A DNA stretch of 12,084 nt from Syntrophaceae bacterium UBA4059 (GCA_002382045.1 DFZJ01000062.1:1-12084), one strand, 5' to 3'. Numbered from the stretch's first letter, positions 1 through 7,722 are shown. Translations and numbers: made by a program. Notes: generated by a model not told the origin, from the letters alone.

Positions 1-50
1 ATTGAACCCCTTTCTTGCCAGTCAAAAATCTATTACGACAGGAGACCGGA

Positions 51-188
51 GTGAAGCCAAAGGTTTACATCGCTGCTGCAGTAAACGGTGTTGAGTACTT
101 GCTCACATGGAACTGTGCGCACATCGCAAATGCAGTCATGAGGACGAAAATTGAAGAAGTATGTCGTCTGATACCGGAATTTACTTGA
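51..188 (+). pseudogene. Remnant of a PIN-domain (VapC-like) toxin gene, internally deleted
   Basis: A short frame opens with GTG at 51, preceded by GGAG-type purines, and stops at TGA 186-188 after 45 codons. It contains EYLLTWNCAHIANA followed by KIEEVC, which I recognise as the C-terminal signature of a PIN-domain family (type II VapC-like toxins). In relatives that motif lies about 100 residues or more from the start. The first residues, KPKVYI, instead resemble the usual N-terminus of the same family. The reading is therefore best explained as head joined to tail with the middle of the PIN domain lost, including most of its acidic catalytic residues. The usual C-terminal tail after the VCR segment is also missing, so the end looks shifted or eroded. 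The GTG overlaps a TGA at 52-54 of another open frame that enters from the window edge, which could be the tail of a partner antitoxin. It is almost certainly non-functional. The family call rests on motif recall, not on a search. Confidence 0.6.
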
Positions 189-245
189 TCTTCCTATGTG
201 TTGTTACAATAATATCATAAAAGTCATGAATGTGAGATCAATTGA

Positions 246-1487
246 ATGCCTGTGAAAGATGATTCCACCCATCGCCCGCGGGTTCTTGTGTTGACTTCAA
301 CCTTTCCCCGCTGGGAAAATGATACGGAACCGGCGTTTGTTTTTGAGCTCTCCCGCCGCCTGGCTCCTTCCTTTGATGTGACGGTTTTGTCCCCGCGAAC
401 ACCGGGCAGCAAGAGGTTGGAAGAAATGGCAGGCCTGCGTGTCATCCGTTTTCCCTATTTTTTTCAGCGGTGGGAGAAACTGGCCATGCACGGCGGCGGG
501 ATTTTGAACAAACTGAAATCCAATCCCTTCTATTACCTGATGATTCCATTTTTTCTGCTGGGGCAGTTGCGGGCCGTTGTCGGTCTGCTGCGAAGCGAGC
601 GTTTCGATTTGATTCATGCACACTGGCTGATTCCGCAGGGATTCGTTGCAGCATTGAGTTTGTCAATCACGAGAAAAAAAATTCCCCTGCTTTGCACTTC
701 TCACGGCGGGGATTTATTTGCTCTGAAAGGGAAGGGGCTTCAACGCCTGAAGCGCTGGGTGATGGACAAATGCGCCGCGCTCACCGTGGTCAGCCAGGCG
801 ATGAAGAAGACAGTTGTCGATATGGGTGTTGATCCTGAAAAAGTGGAGGTGATCCCGATGGGTGTTGATTTGAAAGGCTTGTTCACGCCCGATCCATCTG
901 TGCAGCGGAAAACCGATGAACTGCTTTTTGTTGGGCGGCTGGTGGATGTAAAGGGATTGGAGATACTTTTAGAAGCCATGCCGAAAGTTTTGGCAAAATA
1001 TCCCGGTATGCGATTGACCATAGCCGGAGCCGGGCCTCTGGAGAGGAAGTTGCGGGAGCTGGCGGGGGAACTGAACATAACCGATAAGGTCGATTTTCTG
1101 GGGATGACGCCTCAGGATAAATTGCCGGATCTTTACCGGCGGGCGACACTGAGTGTATTTCCCTTTGTTGTGACTAAAAGCGGTGTTCAGGAAGGGTTTG
1201 GCCTGGTCGTCGTGGAAGCTATGGGATGCGCTTGTCCCGTCATTGCGGGTGATCTGCCGGCAATGAATGACACGATTAAAAATGGCGAAAACGGTTTGCT
1301 GGCGCCTTCCGGTAAACCGCAGGCTCTGGCCGAGACAATTATAAAGCTTCTGGATGATCCGGAATTGCGTGCCAGACTGGCAGGGGAGGGGAGAAAAAGT
1401 GTAGTGCAGAAGTTTGACTGGGAGGTTATTGCGGGGAAATACGCGGAAGTTTATGAAAAAATAATCAGCATGAAACAATTGGAATAA
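246..1487 (+). CDS. Glycosyltransferase family 4 (GT-B fold)
   Basis: This 413-residue protein is a typical retaining GT4 enzyme that would transfer a sugar from a nucleotide-sugar to a lipid-linked glycan at the cytoplasmic face of the membrane. The N-terminal acceptor domain starts with RVLVLTSTFPRW (12-23) and carries LIHAHW (122-127) and CTSHGGDLFAL (150-160). The C-terminal donor domain begins near LLFVGRLVDVKG (226-237), where R231 and K236 are the expected phosphate contacts. It continues with IAGAGPL (259-265) and the E-x7-E motif EGFGLVVVE (E316, E324). Length is normal and no membrane span is seen. The ATG at 246 has only weak purine-rich sequence upstream (GAG around 232). A TACAAT at 205-210 could be a -10 element, but no good -35 accompanies it. 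It is the only intact plus-strand gene and converges on the others, so it has its own transcript. Donor and acceptor sugars cannot be read from the sequence. Confidence 0.9.
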   Translation: MPVKDDSTHRPRVLVLTSTFPRWENDTEPAFVFELSRRLAPSFDVTVLSPRTPGSKRLEEMAGLRVIRFPYFFQRWEKLAMHGGGILNKLKSNPFYYLMIPFFLLGQLRAVVGLLRSERFDLIHAHWLIPQGFVAALSLSITRKKIPLLCTSHGGDLFALKGKGLQRLKRWVMDKCAALTVVSQAMKKTVVDMGVDPEKVEVIPMGVDLKGLFTPDPSVQRKTDELLFVGRLVDVKGLEILLEAMPKVLAKYPGMRLTIAGAGPLERKLRELAGELNITDKVDFLGMTPQDKLPDLYRRATLSVFPFVVTKSGVQEGFGLVVVEAMGCACPVIAGDLPAMNDTIKNGENGLLAPSGKPQALAETIIKLLDDPELRARLAGEGRKSVVQKFDWEVIAGKYAEVYEKIISMKQLE

Positions 1488-1490
1488 AAA

Positions 1491-1661
1491 GATGCTTCGA
1501 TCATATTATCGTACATCAAATTGGATAAATCGCGATACAATGGCTTTGAATGGAATGAAGAAGCTGTTCAAAAAGGTCAGGTTAAAGGGTTCAACGTAGT
1601 TCATGGCGATCTCAACAGAAAGTTGCCATTCGAAGATGGGCAGTTTCGATGTGTCTTCGGT
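1491..1661 (+). pseudogene. 5'-truncated SAM-dependent methyltransferase fragment (MetW/Methyltransf_11-like)
   Basis: An open frame without a credible start runs through this gap and encodes a stretch resembling the middle of a class I methyltransferase. LLSY-like residues are followed by YNGFEWNEEAVQKG, where the acidic residue of FEWNE would bind the SAM ribose. Then comes FNVVHGDLNRKLPFEDGQF, which matches the motif II/III region of MetW-like enzymes. The glycine-rich motif I that should precede it is absent, because the fragment begins directly after the stop of the upstream glycosyltransferase. On the right, homology stops near FGLIF, exactly where the convergent minus-strand gene ends at 1662. 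The frame itself stays open to 1844, but only as antisense of that gene. About 57 codons of an expected 200 or more survive, so it cannot be an active enzyme. I regard it as debris from an exchange that brought in one of the flanking genes. Confidence 0.6.
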
Positions 1662-2774
1662 CTAATTTTTTACACAAGAAAGAAAAAAACTTTCCAGCCG
1701 ATTCCCCATTCTTGTCCATGTCGGCACTTCCAGTGGCAAGGCAACAGGCTTGTCGATCTGACGGCGCAAAACAGCCACCAGATCATTGACGTTTTCCGGT
1801 TCAAAAAGGTGTTCCGGTCTATCTTTCAGCAATTCCGGCATTGAACCGGTTCCCGCGGCTATAACCGGTAAGCCACAGGCAACCCCTTCATAGAATTTCT
1901 GGGGGAAACAATATTTGCCAAATTCCGACGCGCGATTACAGATTACATCAATATTGAGGGCGGATAGAAAAACAGGGACCATTTTCGGCGGCAACATCCC
2001 GAGATAATGCATGCGAGGATTTTGCGGAAGAAAGAGTCCTTTATCGCAGGCGCCGGCCAAAGCAAGGTGTATATCTGATCGCTCCTGAGCCAGTATTTCA
2101 AAAGCCTTAAAAAGTGTTTCAATGCCTCGCGATCTGGAAATAGCGCCAGCTGTACCAATCAGAAAACCATTCACTGGAAGACCCAATTCCCGGCGACAGT
2201 TTACTTTGTCCATCGGATAGAAGAGGCCTTCGGGCACTGCGTTTTCAATAACTTCGATTGGACGTTGGCAACCGCTTGTCTCACGAACATATCGGGCAAG
2301 TGGACGACTGACGCAGGTGATGCCGTCGGCGCAGCACAGCGCCCGGCGAAACGCTGACGTAATTCCGGGAATACGCGTTGCCGGGAAACTCTCAAAATTG
2401 TCATATAAATCGATTACCAGAGATGCTCCCAGCCTTTTGGCAATGCGTACTCCCAGGATCGCATGTAATGCATCCGAACAGGCCCAAATCAGATCAGGAC
2501 GGCGATCCTTGCCGATCATGTCAACGGTGCGCCCATAACTCTTTGAACCCCGGGGCAACAGCCGTTTGACGTTCAATGCCTGCCAGATAACTTCCGCACT
2601 CTCCTCCACGTCATCACGTCTGCCTTCATCGCGTGTCCGGTAGCTCAGGCAAATTCCTTTAACTTCATGACCCGCAGCAGCCAGGGCAAGCGGCAGTTCA
2701 CGGAAGCGGCCGAAACGGTCGTCGAGCAGATCGCGGTTCATGTATTGGCGTTTGCTGATGACGAGGATGCGCAT
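1662..2774 (-). CDS. Glycosyltransferase family 4 (GT-B fold)
   Basis: The 370-residue product starts MRILVISKRQ and has the layout of a GT4 enzyme. The N-terminal domain carries WACSDALHAILGV (97-109), a basic YDNFESFPATR segment (124-134) and CVSRPLARYV (154-163). The donor domain shows IGTAGAISRSRGIETL (206-221), HYLGMLP (256-262) and EFGKYCFPQKFYEGVACGLPV (284-304). E296 of FYEG is the conserved donor-binding glutamate, while the first glutamate of the classic E-x7-E pair is not in its standard place. This variant is common in surface-polysaccharide loci. The start is fixed by its neighbour: its ATG shares one base with the TAA of the preceding GT2 gene (TAATG at 2772-2776), with GGAAGA just upstream, so the two are probably translationally coupled. 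It is the last gene of the minus-strand series and ends against the methyltransferase fragment. Substrates are unknown. Confidence 0.88.
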   Translation of the reverse strand: MRILVISKRQYMNRDLLDDRFGRFRELPLALAAAGHEVKGICLSYRTRDEGRRDDVEESAEVIWQALNVKRLLPRGSKSYGRTVDMIGKDRRPDLIWACSDALHAILGVRIAKRLGASLVIDLYDNFESFPATRIPGITSAFRRALCCADGITCVSRPLARYVRETSGCQRPIEVIENAVPEGLFYPMDKVNCRRELGLPVNGFLIGTAGAISRSRGIETLFKAFEILAQERSDIHLALAGACDKGLFLPQNPRMHYLGMLPPKMVPVFLSALNIDVICNRASEFGKYCFPQKFYEGVACGLPVIAAGTGSMPELLKDRPEHLFEPENVNDLVAVLRRQIDKPVALPLEVPTWTRMGNRLESFFLSCVKN

Positions 2775-3520
2775 TATCTTCCACTTCGTGTTGCTTTGAT
2801 CATGCTCCGTGCATTCTTCAAGACTTTAGCTATAAAAAGGATAATCTGGAAATATTTATGTTTCTCCGTTTCCAGCTGACCGCGAAAATAGTCGCATATT
2901 GCTCCCGCGCGATCTTCTCTGGATGTGCCGGAAAAACCGAAAGTGCCGGCAACAAAATCGGCTTGAATTAATTTGGTTTCCGGACTTGAGCAGACCTTCT
3001 TCAAGAAAAGGAGATCAGCGCCAATTGAATACCTTCTGGAATAAAAGCCGAACTTTTTATGCAAACTCCTGCGGATGAGCGATCCCACGGAATGCTCGGA
3101 AACATAGGCATGGTGAGCATAAAGCCACGGCCAGCAAGGCTTTCTCTTTTCTATTATGCCATTACGAGAGATGAGAGCGGTGATGATGTCAGCGTCAGAC
3201 TGCCGTGCATGATTCCGATACTGGGCTATGGCATCCGGATTCAATCGATCATCGGCGCCCAGCACCAGATAATATTCACCCGTTGCCATTTGCAGAGCCT
3301 TGTTCATCGCGTCGTAAATTCCAAAATCCGGTTCAGAAATCCAGTGGGTCACCACATCACCCGCGGACTTAATTAATTCAACCGTTCCATCCGTTGAATT
3401 GCCATCCACCACAATCCATTCAAAATCACGGTCCGTCTGTGTCCTCAAGCTGTCAATCAGACCAGGAAGAAGATTGGCAACATTAAATGTAACAGTAATT
3501 GCGGAAATAGTGGGTTTCAT
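2774..3520 (-). CDS. Glycosyltransferase family 2 (WcaE/AmsE-like, GT-A fold)
   Basis: This protein of about 248 residues is an inverting GT2 transferase. It begins ISAITVTFN (5-13), the standard nucleotide-binding strand. It then shows DFEWIVVDGNSTDGT (32-46), SEPDFGIYDAMNKAL (62-76) and YLVLGADD (84-91). The last of these supplies the metal- and nucleotide-binding acidic pair in the DXD position. The SEPD-x-GIYDAMNK block is the hallmark of the WcaE/AmsE branch used in exopolysaccharide and O-antigen assembly. The C-terminal part holds AGTFGFSGTSR, also typical. The ATG at 3520 is chosen because the family usually begins MKP.ISxITV. A TTG at 3532, four codons upstream and six bases after the previous stop, is a real alternative because neither has a strong ribosome-binding site. 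The gene lies between two GT4 genes and overlaps the next start by one base. The exact linkage formed is unknown. Confidence 0.88.
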   Translation of the reverse strand: MKPTISAITVTFNVANLLPGLIDSLRTQTDRDFEWIVVDGNSTDGTVELIKSAGDVVTHWISEPDFGIYDAMNKALQMATGEYYLVLGADDRLNPDAIAQYRNHARQSDADIITALISRNGIIEKRKPCWPWLYAHHAYVSEHSVGSLIRRSLHKKFGFYSRRYSIGADLLFLKKVCSSPETKLIQADFVAGTFGFSGTSREDRAGAICDYFRGQLETEKHKYFQIILFIAKVLKNARSMIKATRSGR

Positions 3521-3538
3521 AAATTCAAACAAGTGAGC

Positions 3539-4732
3539 TCATTTTTTTGTGATACTGCTTACGATTTTCGCAAATTGTTTCTCAAAGGCATTTTTGTCCC
3601 AAATAGCGGCCCGCTCCCGCCCCTTCCTTGAAAGTGTGTTACACAGTTCATCATCTGTCCAGAGTCGATATATTATTTCAGCTATTTCAGTATCACTGGA
3701 AGGATCAAACAGAAGAGCTGCATCGCCAACTTGTTCGGGCATTCCATATATCCTGGAAACGGCAACCGGGCAACCCAGGGAAAAAGCTTCCAGAGGGGGA
3801 ATGTTTGTTGGACCGAAATAAGTGGGCATGATCAGCGCTCTTGCGCGTCGATATATTGCAGTCATATCTTCATCAGGCACGTAGCCCAACAATATGATTT
3901 GATTCGAAAGAGATAGATTTGAAATAAGTGTCTTTACGTCTTCATAAGCGTTTTTTGGCGATCCTGTAAATACTATTTTAAGATCGGGGATTCGGCCGAG
4001 AAGGTTTCCTATGGCCCGTATTAATTTATCATGATTTTTGTGTTTCCAGAATTGTGCAGGGTAGAATAAGAATTTGGGAGGAAGATTATAATGCCTCATA
4101 TCATTTAACATCCCTTCTTCTTTTTCTATATATGATGGAGCCACGTAAGGTAATATATAAAGCTTTTCATTCGTCATCCCATAGGATTCCATTACGTGAT
4201 TTTTACCCACCTCAGAATCCACGAGGATACCTTCAGAGTATCGACAAATATATTTGTAATGCTTCTCTCTCTGTCTAAATGTGAAACCACTTGAGACTTC
4301 GGGGAATCTTCTTTCATAGCGATGCATGAGATCATGGATGACACTCAAGGACGGAACAGGAAGAAGATAACTCCAGGTGTCTTGAGCAGGGAAAATCCAC
4401 AAATCGCAATTTTCTTGCAAAATTTTTCTGACATCCGGAATCAGAAAGGGAAGGCATTTTCGCCAGAAGGGTAGAGGCATGCCCATTAATAGCCACAGCT
4501 TTCCTTTGAAGCGTTGCCACATGAAACCGTCGCTTCTTAACGGCATAATTCTAATGGAATCAGTGGGTATTAATTTTAACCATTGATCAGAGGCAAACGC
4601 CACTATCAATTCATGGCGATTTTCAGGGAGGGCAAGGGCAGCCTCAAGAATCGACTGGCTATATTGGAATTCTCCACCCCCGTGGGGTGGCGCGGTGAGA
4701 AAAAGACCGATTTTCTTTTTCGTCGCATTCAT
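3539..4732 (-). CDS. Glycosyltransferase family 4, mannosyltransferase-like
   Basis: The product has 397 residues and the two-domain plan of GT4 enzymes. The N-terminal half includes a glycine-rich GGGEFQYSQS (18-27), DLWIFPAQDTWS (110-121) and SVIHDLMHRYERRFPE (130-145). The HDLMHR block is shared with mannosyltransferase-like members such as those of WbdA/WbaZ type. The donor domain has YPAQFWKHKNH (224-234), where the lysine near the end corresponds to the phosphate-binding site. It also has FTGSP (255-259), LLGYVPDEDM (281-290) and PTYFGPTNIPPLEAFSLGCPV (303-323). E315 is the expected donor-binding glutamate, and FGPTN replaces the more common EGFG. The ATG at 4732 is supported by the NATKKKIGLFLTAPP start, but only a weak GAGAC lies upstream. 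The gene is noticeably more AT-rich than its right-hand neighbours beyond 7000, which suggests separate acquisition. Mannose specificity is an inference from motif resemblance. Confidence 0.87.
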   Translation of the reverse strand: MNATKKKIGLFLTAPPHGGGEFQYSQSILEAALALPENRHELIVAFASDQWLKLIPTDSIRIMPLRSDGFMWQRFKGKLWLLMGMPLPFWRKCLPFLIPDVRKILQENCDLWIFPAQDTWSYLLPVPSLSVIHDLMHRYERRFPEVSSGFTFRQREKHYKYICRYSEGILVDSEVGKNHVMESYGMTNEKLYILPYVAPSYIEKEEGMLNDMRHYNLPPKFLFYPAQFWKHKNHDKLIRAIGNLLGRIPDLKIVFTGSPKNAYEDVKTLISNLSLSNQIILLGYVPDEDMTAIYRRARALIMPTYFGPTNIPPLEAFSLGCPVAVSRIYGMPEQVGDAALLFDPSSDTEIAEIIYRLWTDDELCNTLSRKGRERAAIWDKNAFEKQFAKIVSSITKK

Positions 4733-4828
4733 AAGGCGTTGTCTCTACACAGTTTTGCCATTTAGAAGTTCTTTTTTGCGCCTCCAGTCATGATCTCTGA
4801 TAAGCCGAGGTCGTTACTAATTTATTTT

Positions 4829-5731
4829 CTAAGAGATTAACTGATAAAAATGCCCTGCTAAATGGCGGATCAATCTGTATAACCGCTGAATCATGGTTGG
4901 CCGTTTGTCGGCAGACAGTTGCCATAAATGTGCGCACTCTGGATGCTCGACCGGAACCGGCCACTGCGCGGGAATTGGTGGAGAGGGTTTTAAAGATGGC
5001 GCCTCCCATATACCAGCTTCGGTGGCGTTTGTTCCCTGAGAATCCCAGCCAATGTGTTCTACCATACTCCACGGCGGGCGGAGGCAAAGCCCTTTTTTCA
5101 GAATATGCAGGTATAAAAACCGCACTGCCCAGATGTTCAGGCGAAGTTCCATTTTAGCCATATAAAGCAGATCTGCGCCGTACCTGTCAATGTCGATACC
5201 TTGGTCTTTGCATAGTTCCATTAACGTCTTAGCGTTTATTTCCATTCCATGCCACGCTCTGGCCCAAGTACCCCAAACCCAAGATTCTGCGCGACCATCA
5301 AAATATGGCTTATCGGACACATCCACTGGGGTAACAAGCGGATGTGTCCAGCCGGTCACGCTCATAACGCGGTCATCATCCTTATATTGATCCAATGCGG
5401 CACAAAGATACTCATATGTTCCCGGCACGCAGATCAGATCATCCTCGAAAATAATTGCGGATTTATGCTTACTCAACACTTCCGTGACGCCGGTAAGAAT
5501 GGAGCGCCCCAGCCCCAGGTTGCTTTTTCTCTCACAGCAGACCACCTCGCACCAGTCGATGGCCCGCAGCATGTCTCGCACTTGGTCCACCTTAGACGCT
5601 TTCTCCGGTGTGCGAGCCCCGTCGCTGAAGGCGTAGATCAGCGGTACCTGATTATCGCGAAGACATGCTAATGTCCGGCGTAGATGATCAGGACGGGCGT
5701 AGGCGAAAAGGATGATTGGAATTACATCCAC
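4829..5731 (-). CDS. GT-A fold glycosyltransferase (GT2-like, HlpA-type)
   Basis: The 300-residue product opens with VIPIILFAYARPDHLRRTLACL, the nucleotide-binding strand and helix of a GT-A enzyme. YAFSDG (33-38), RKSNLGLGRSI (68-78) and the acidic FEDDL (95-99) follow, the last being the likely DXD metal site. SVTGW and GRAESWVWGTWARAW in the middle are typical of a family often annotated as glycosyltransferase or hemolytic protein HlpA-like and found in capsule and O-antigen loci. The GTG start at 5731 is preferred: AGGA lies seven bases upstream and the GTG shares its G with the TAG of the preceding methyltransferase. A longer frame from TTG 5770 would overlap that gene by 40 bases and lacks a matching ribosome site. 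About 95 bases separate its stop from the next gene, which is wide for this operon. Sugar specificity is unknown. Confidence 0.8.
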   Translation of the reverse strand: MDVIPIILFAYARPDHLRRTLACLRDNQVPLIYAFSDGARTPEKASKVDQVRDMLRAIDWCEVVCCERKSNLGLGRSILTGVTEVLSKHKSAIIFEDDLICVPGTYEYLCAALDQYKDDDRVMSVTGWTHPLVTPVDVSDKPYFDGRAESWVWGTWARAWHGMEINAKTLMELCKDQGIDIDRYGADLLYMAKMELRLNIWAVRFLYLHILKKGLCLRPPWSMVEHIGWDSQGTNATEAGIWEAPSLKPSPPIPAQWPVPVEHPECAHLWQLSADKRPTMIQRLYRLIRHLAGHFYQLIS

Positions 5732-6405
5732 TATGATTTCCTGGTAAATATGGAGGTTTCTGTAAACCAAGTTACTTCCGGTGTTGCACCCCTAAAAATA
5801 TGTTGTTCATAATTGTATAAGAAAGTTGAGGTCATTCGTAAGTAATATTCTCGATCAGAATTGTCCAGAATAAGAAATCCACCGATCTTGATTTTTTTAT
5901 GGGAGTGTTTAATACACGCTGGTCGCGCACGTCCATCGATTAAGACAATGTCGAAAAAATTATTTGGATATGTGTCAATTTGGGATACGTAGTTTTTAAA
6001 ATTATATCCTCTGTACAAGATATCTTCAGAAAGGTACAGATTGGGATCAGCTACATTAAGAGCTTCTTTGCTATTTGCCGGTTCCGGTAGCGCCAGCCGA
6101 TAGTCGATTCCATTTATTCCTGCAAGTTGAGAACGAATCAATCTATACCAATCCTGGTTATGCTCAATTGAAACACACTCTGCACCATGATTGATCCAGA
6201 ATAGAGTCGATCCCCCGCTTCCATATTCAAAAATCTTCTTATCAACCAATGACAAAGAATTCAGGAAATCTATTGCGTCAAAAGTTAGCCAAGGTTGTTT
6301 TTTTGAAAGTAAATAATCTTTTCGAGAGGAGCTGAGCCAACGAAAAAAATGTTTTCGTTGATTTGAATTACGAAGCAGGGACAAAGTGAAACGAATAAAG
6401 CCCAT
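5731..6405 (-). CDS. Class I SAM-dependent methyltransferase of the polysaccharide locus
   Basis: This 224-residue protein has a Rossmann-type SAM-binding core. Motif I is IFEYGSGGSTLFW (58-70), the acidic ribose-binding residue is E81 in CVSIEHN, and FFDIVLIDGRARP (150-162) gives the post-motif strand with an acidic active-site neighbourhood. IGGFLILDNSDREYY (174-188) follows the pattern of Methyltransf_24/FkbM-like O-methyltransferases. The N-terminal 40 residues are basic and have no membrane span. It starts seven bases after the wzt stop, with GAGG inside the end of wzt as a likely ribosome site, and its stop shares a base with the next gene, so it is tightly bound to the export module. 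That position makes it a candidate for methylating the polysaccharide or its terminal residue. This role is an inference. Composition is clearly AT-rich compared with wzm and wzt. Confidence 0.78.
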   Translation of the reverse strand: MGFIRFTLSLLRNSNQRKHFFRWLSSSRKDYLLSKKQPWLTFDAIDFLNSLSLVDKKIFEYGSGGSTLFWINHGAECVSIEHNQDWYRLIRSQLAGINGIDYRLALPEPANSKEALNVADPNLYLSEDILYRGYNFKNYVSQIDTYPNNFFDIVLIDGRARPACIKHSHKKIKIGGFLILDNSDREYYLRMTSTFLYNYEQHIFRGATPEVTWFTETSIFTRKS

Positions 6406-6412
6406 AATATCA

Positions 6413-7705
6413 TTAAACCTCTATATGGTGGCTGGTCCAATCATAAGAAACTAAAACATCTCCTTGTTCTCGATTGATAATCCTGCCTGTATTGAAGAAG
6501 TCACCATCCTCAACATGAATTGTAAAGGCGGATTGTAACCAATCCACAATGTCTCCATTCACTGCACAAAATAAAGCGCAATCATAAGAACCAGAACGCA
6601 GGTTAAATCGGGGCCAGGAACACTGAAAAAAACCTTTTGGATGCAAATACATGGTGGACCTGTTAACGTCGAGAGAGTTTAAATTGGTCAGCAAGTATCC
6701 CTGACTGCTTCTTACATTGAATGCAATATTAACCGTCGCATCACGCACAAATCTTTCGGACGTATAGTAAAACCTTATGAACACATCCTGCCCGGATATA
6801 ACTTGTTGCTGTTCATTACCCCCGGCATTAAAGAATCCAACGCCAGTAAATTTAAGCCATTGACTTCCTTTTCTATCCCGTCGCTCGGCTAAATTTACCA
6901 TCTGAACTGTTTTCACATCTTGGATGTAGTGATTAATTGTACTCCCGATATCCCCCTGGAAATTCACTTTTCCCTCATTCAATACCATACCACTTTGACA
7001 CAATTGCTGTACCGCGGCCATATTATGGCTCACAAATAACACCGTCCTTCCTTCTTTTGCCACATCCCCCATTTTCCCCAAACATTTCTTTTGGAAAGCT
7101 GCGTCTCCGACCGCCAGCACCTCGTCCACTACCAAAATCTCTGGTTCCAGATGAGCGGCTACGGCAAAGGCCAGACGCACATACATCCCACTGGAGTATC
7201 TCTTGACTGGCGTGTCCAGGTACTTTTCCACTTCGGCGAAGGCTACGATCTCGTCGAACTTACGTTTTATCTCTTTACGAGTCATACCCAGAATTGTGCC
7301 ATTCAAGTAGATGTTCTCACGCCCGGTTAGTTCCGGGTGGAAGCCTGTGCCTACCTCCAGCAGACTGGCTACGCGTTCATCGATGGTCACTCGTCCGGCG
7401 GAAGGTTCGGTAATGCGGCTCAAAACCTTCAGTAACGTACTTTTCCCGGCGCCGTTGCGGCCGATAATGCCCACGGCTTCTCCGCGGTGAATTTCAAAAC
7501 TTACGTCCTTGAGCGCCCATACTTCTTCTGTCGTATCGCCCTGGATGATGGGTTTTCCCGTGGCCAGGTCTTTGGTCTTGCTCCAGAGGGTTCGCGCGTT
7601 CTGCATCCACACATCGCGTAAAGCCAGATAGGAAACACGTTCGGTCTGGTGTCCGATGATATATTTTTTGCCGAGATTTTCAGCTTTGATGACAATGTCG
7701 CTCAT
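6413..7705 (-). CDS. wzt: O-antigen/polysaccharide ABC exporter, ATP-binding subunit Wzt with C-terminal glycan-binding domain
   Basis: The 430-residue product powers export of lipid-linked polysaccharide across the inner membrane together with Wzm. The nucleotide-binding domain (about 1-260) has Walker A GRNGAGKST (82-90), a shortened signature YSSGM (170-174), Walker B ILVVDE (190-195) and the switch histidine in SHN (H227). LLEVGTGFHPELTGRENIYLNG is characteristic of the KpsT/Wzt branch. Residues from about 262 to 430 form the extra beta-rich Wzt_C-type domain, which in studied systems such as E. coli O9a binds the capped end of the chain and decides what is exported. The ATG at 7705 gives the standard start SDIVIKAENLGKKY. 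A GTG at 7723 that shares a base with the wzm stop is an in-frame alternative with GCGGA upstream. The gene directly follows wzm and precedes a methyltransferase by seven bases. The domain call is strong; the ligand is unknown. Confidence 0.95.
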   Translation of the reverse strand: MSDIVIKAENLGKKYIIGHQTERVSYLALRDVWMQNARTLWSKTKDLATGKPIIQGDTTEEVWALKDVSFEIHRGEAVGIIGRNGAGKSTLLKVLSRITEPSAGRVTIDERVASLLEVGTGFHPELTGRENIYLNGTILGMTRKEIKRKFDEIVAFAEVEKYLDTPVKRYSSGMYVRLAFAVAAHLEPEILVVDEVLAVGDAAFQKKCLGKMGDVAKEGRTVLFVSHNMAAVQQLCQSGMVLNEGKVNFQGDIGSTINHYIQDVKTVQMVNLAERRDRKGSQWLKFTGVGFFNAGGNEQQQVISGQDVFIRFYYTSERFVRDATVNIAFNVRSSQGYLLTNLNSLDVNRSTMYLHPKGFFQCSWPRFNLRSGSYDCALFCAVNGDIVDWLQSAFTIHVEDGDFFNTGRIINREQGDVLVSYDWTSHHIEV

Positions 7706-7722
7706 AATTCTTTTCACGATCA

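Noticed and set aside
1..54. Possible antitoxin tail ending at TGA 52-54 before the PIN remnant
   Set aside because: Only 17 codons are visible and they carry no recognisable motif. The four-base GTGA overlap is suggestive but not enough for a separate feature.
297..623. A 108-codon minus-strand frame
   Set aside because: It is antisense to the GT4 gene at 246-1487 and has no motifs.
1662..1844. Continuation of the methyltransferase fragment's frame into the minus-strand GT4 gene
   Set aside because: Past about 1661 the translation loses any methyltransferase resemblance and is simply antisense of the glycosyltransferase.
4733..4828. Possible terminator or promoter in the gap between the two transferase genes
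   Set aside because: I could find no stable hairpin with a T-run on the minus strand and no convincing -35/-10 pair.
5249..5671. A 140-codon plus-strand frame
   Set aside because: It lies entirely antisense to the GT-A transferase, whose motifs are clear, and its translation has no familiar pattern.
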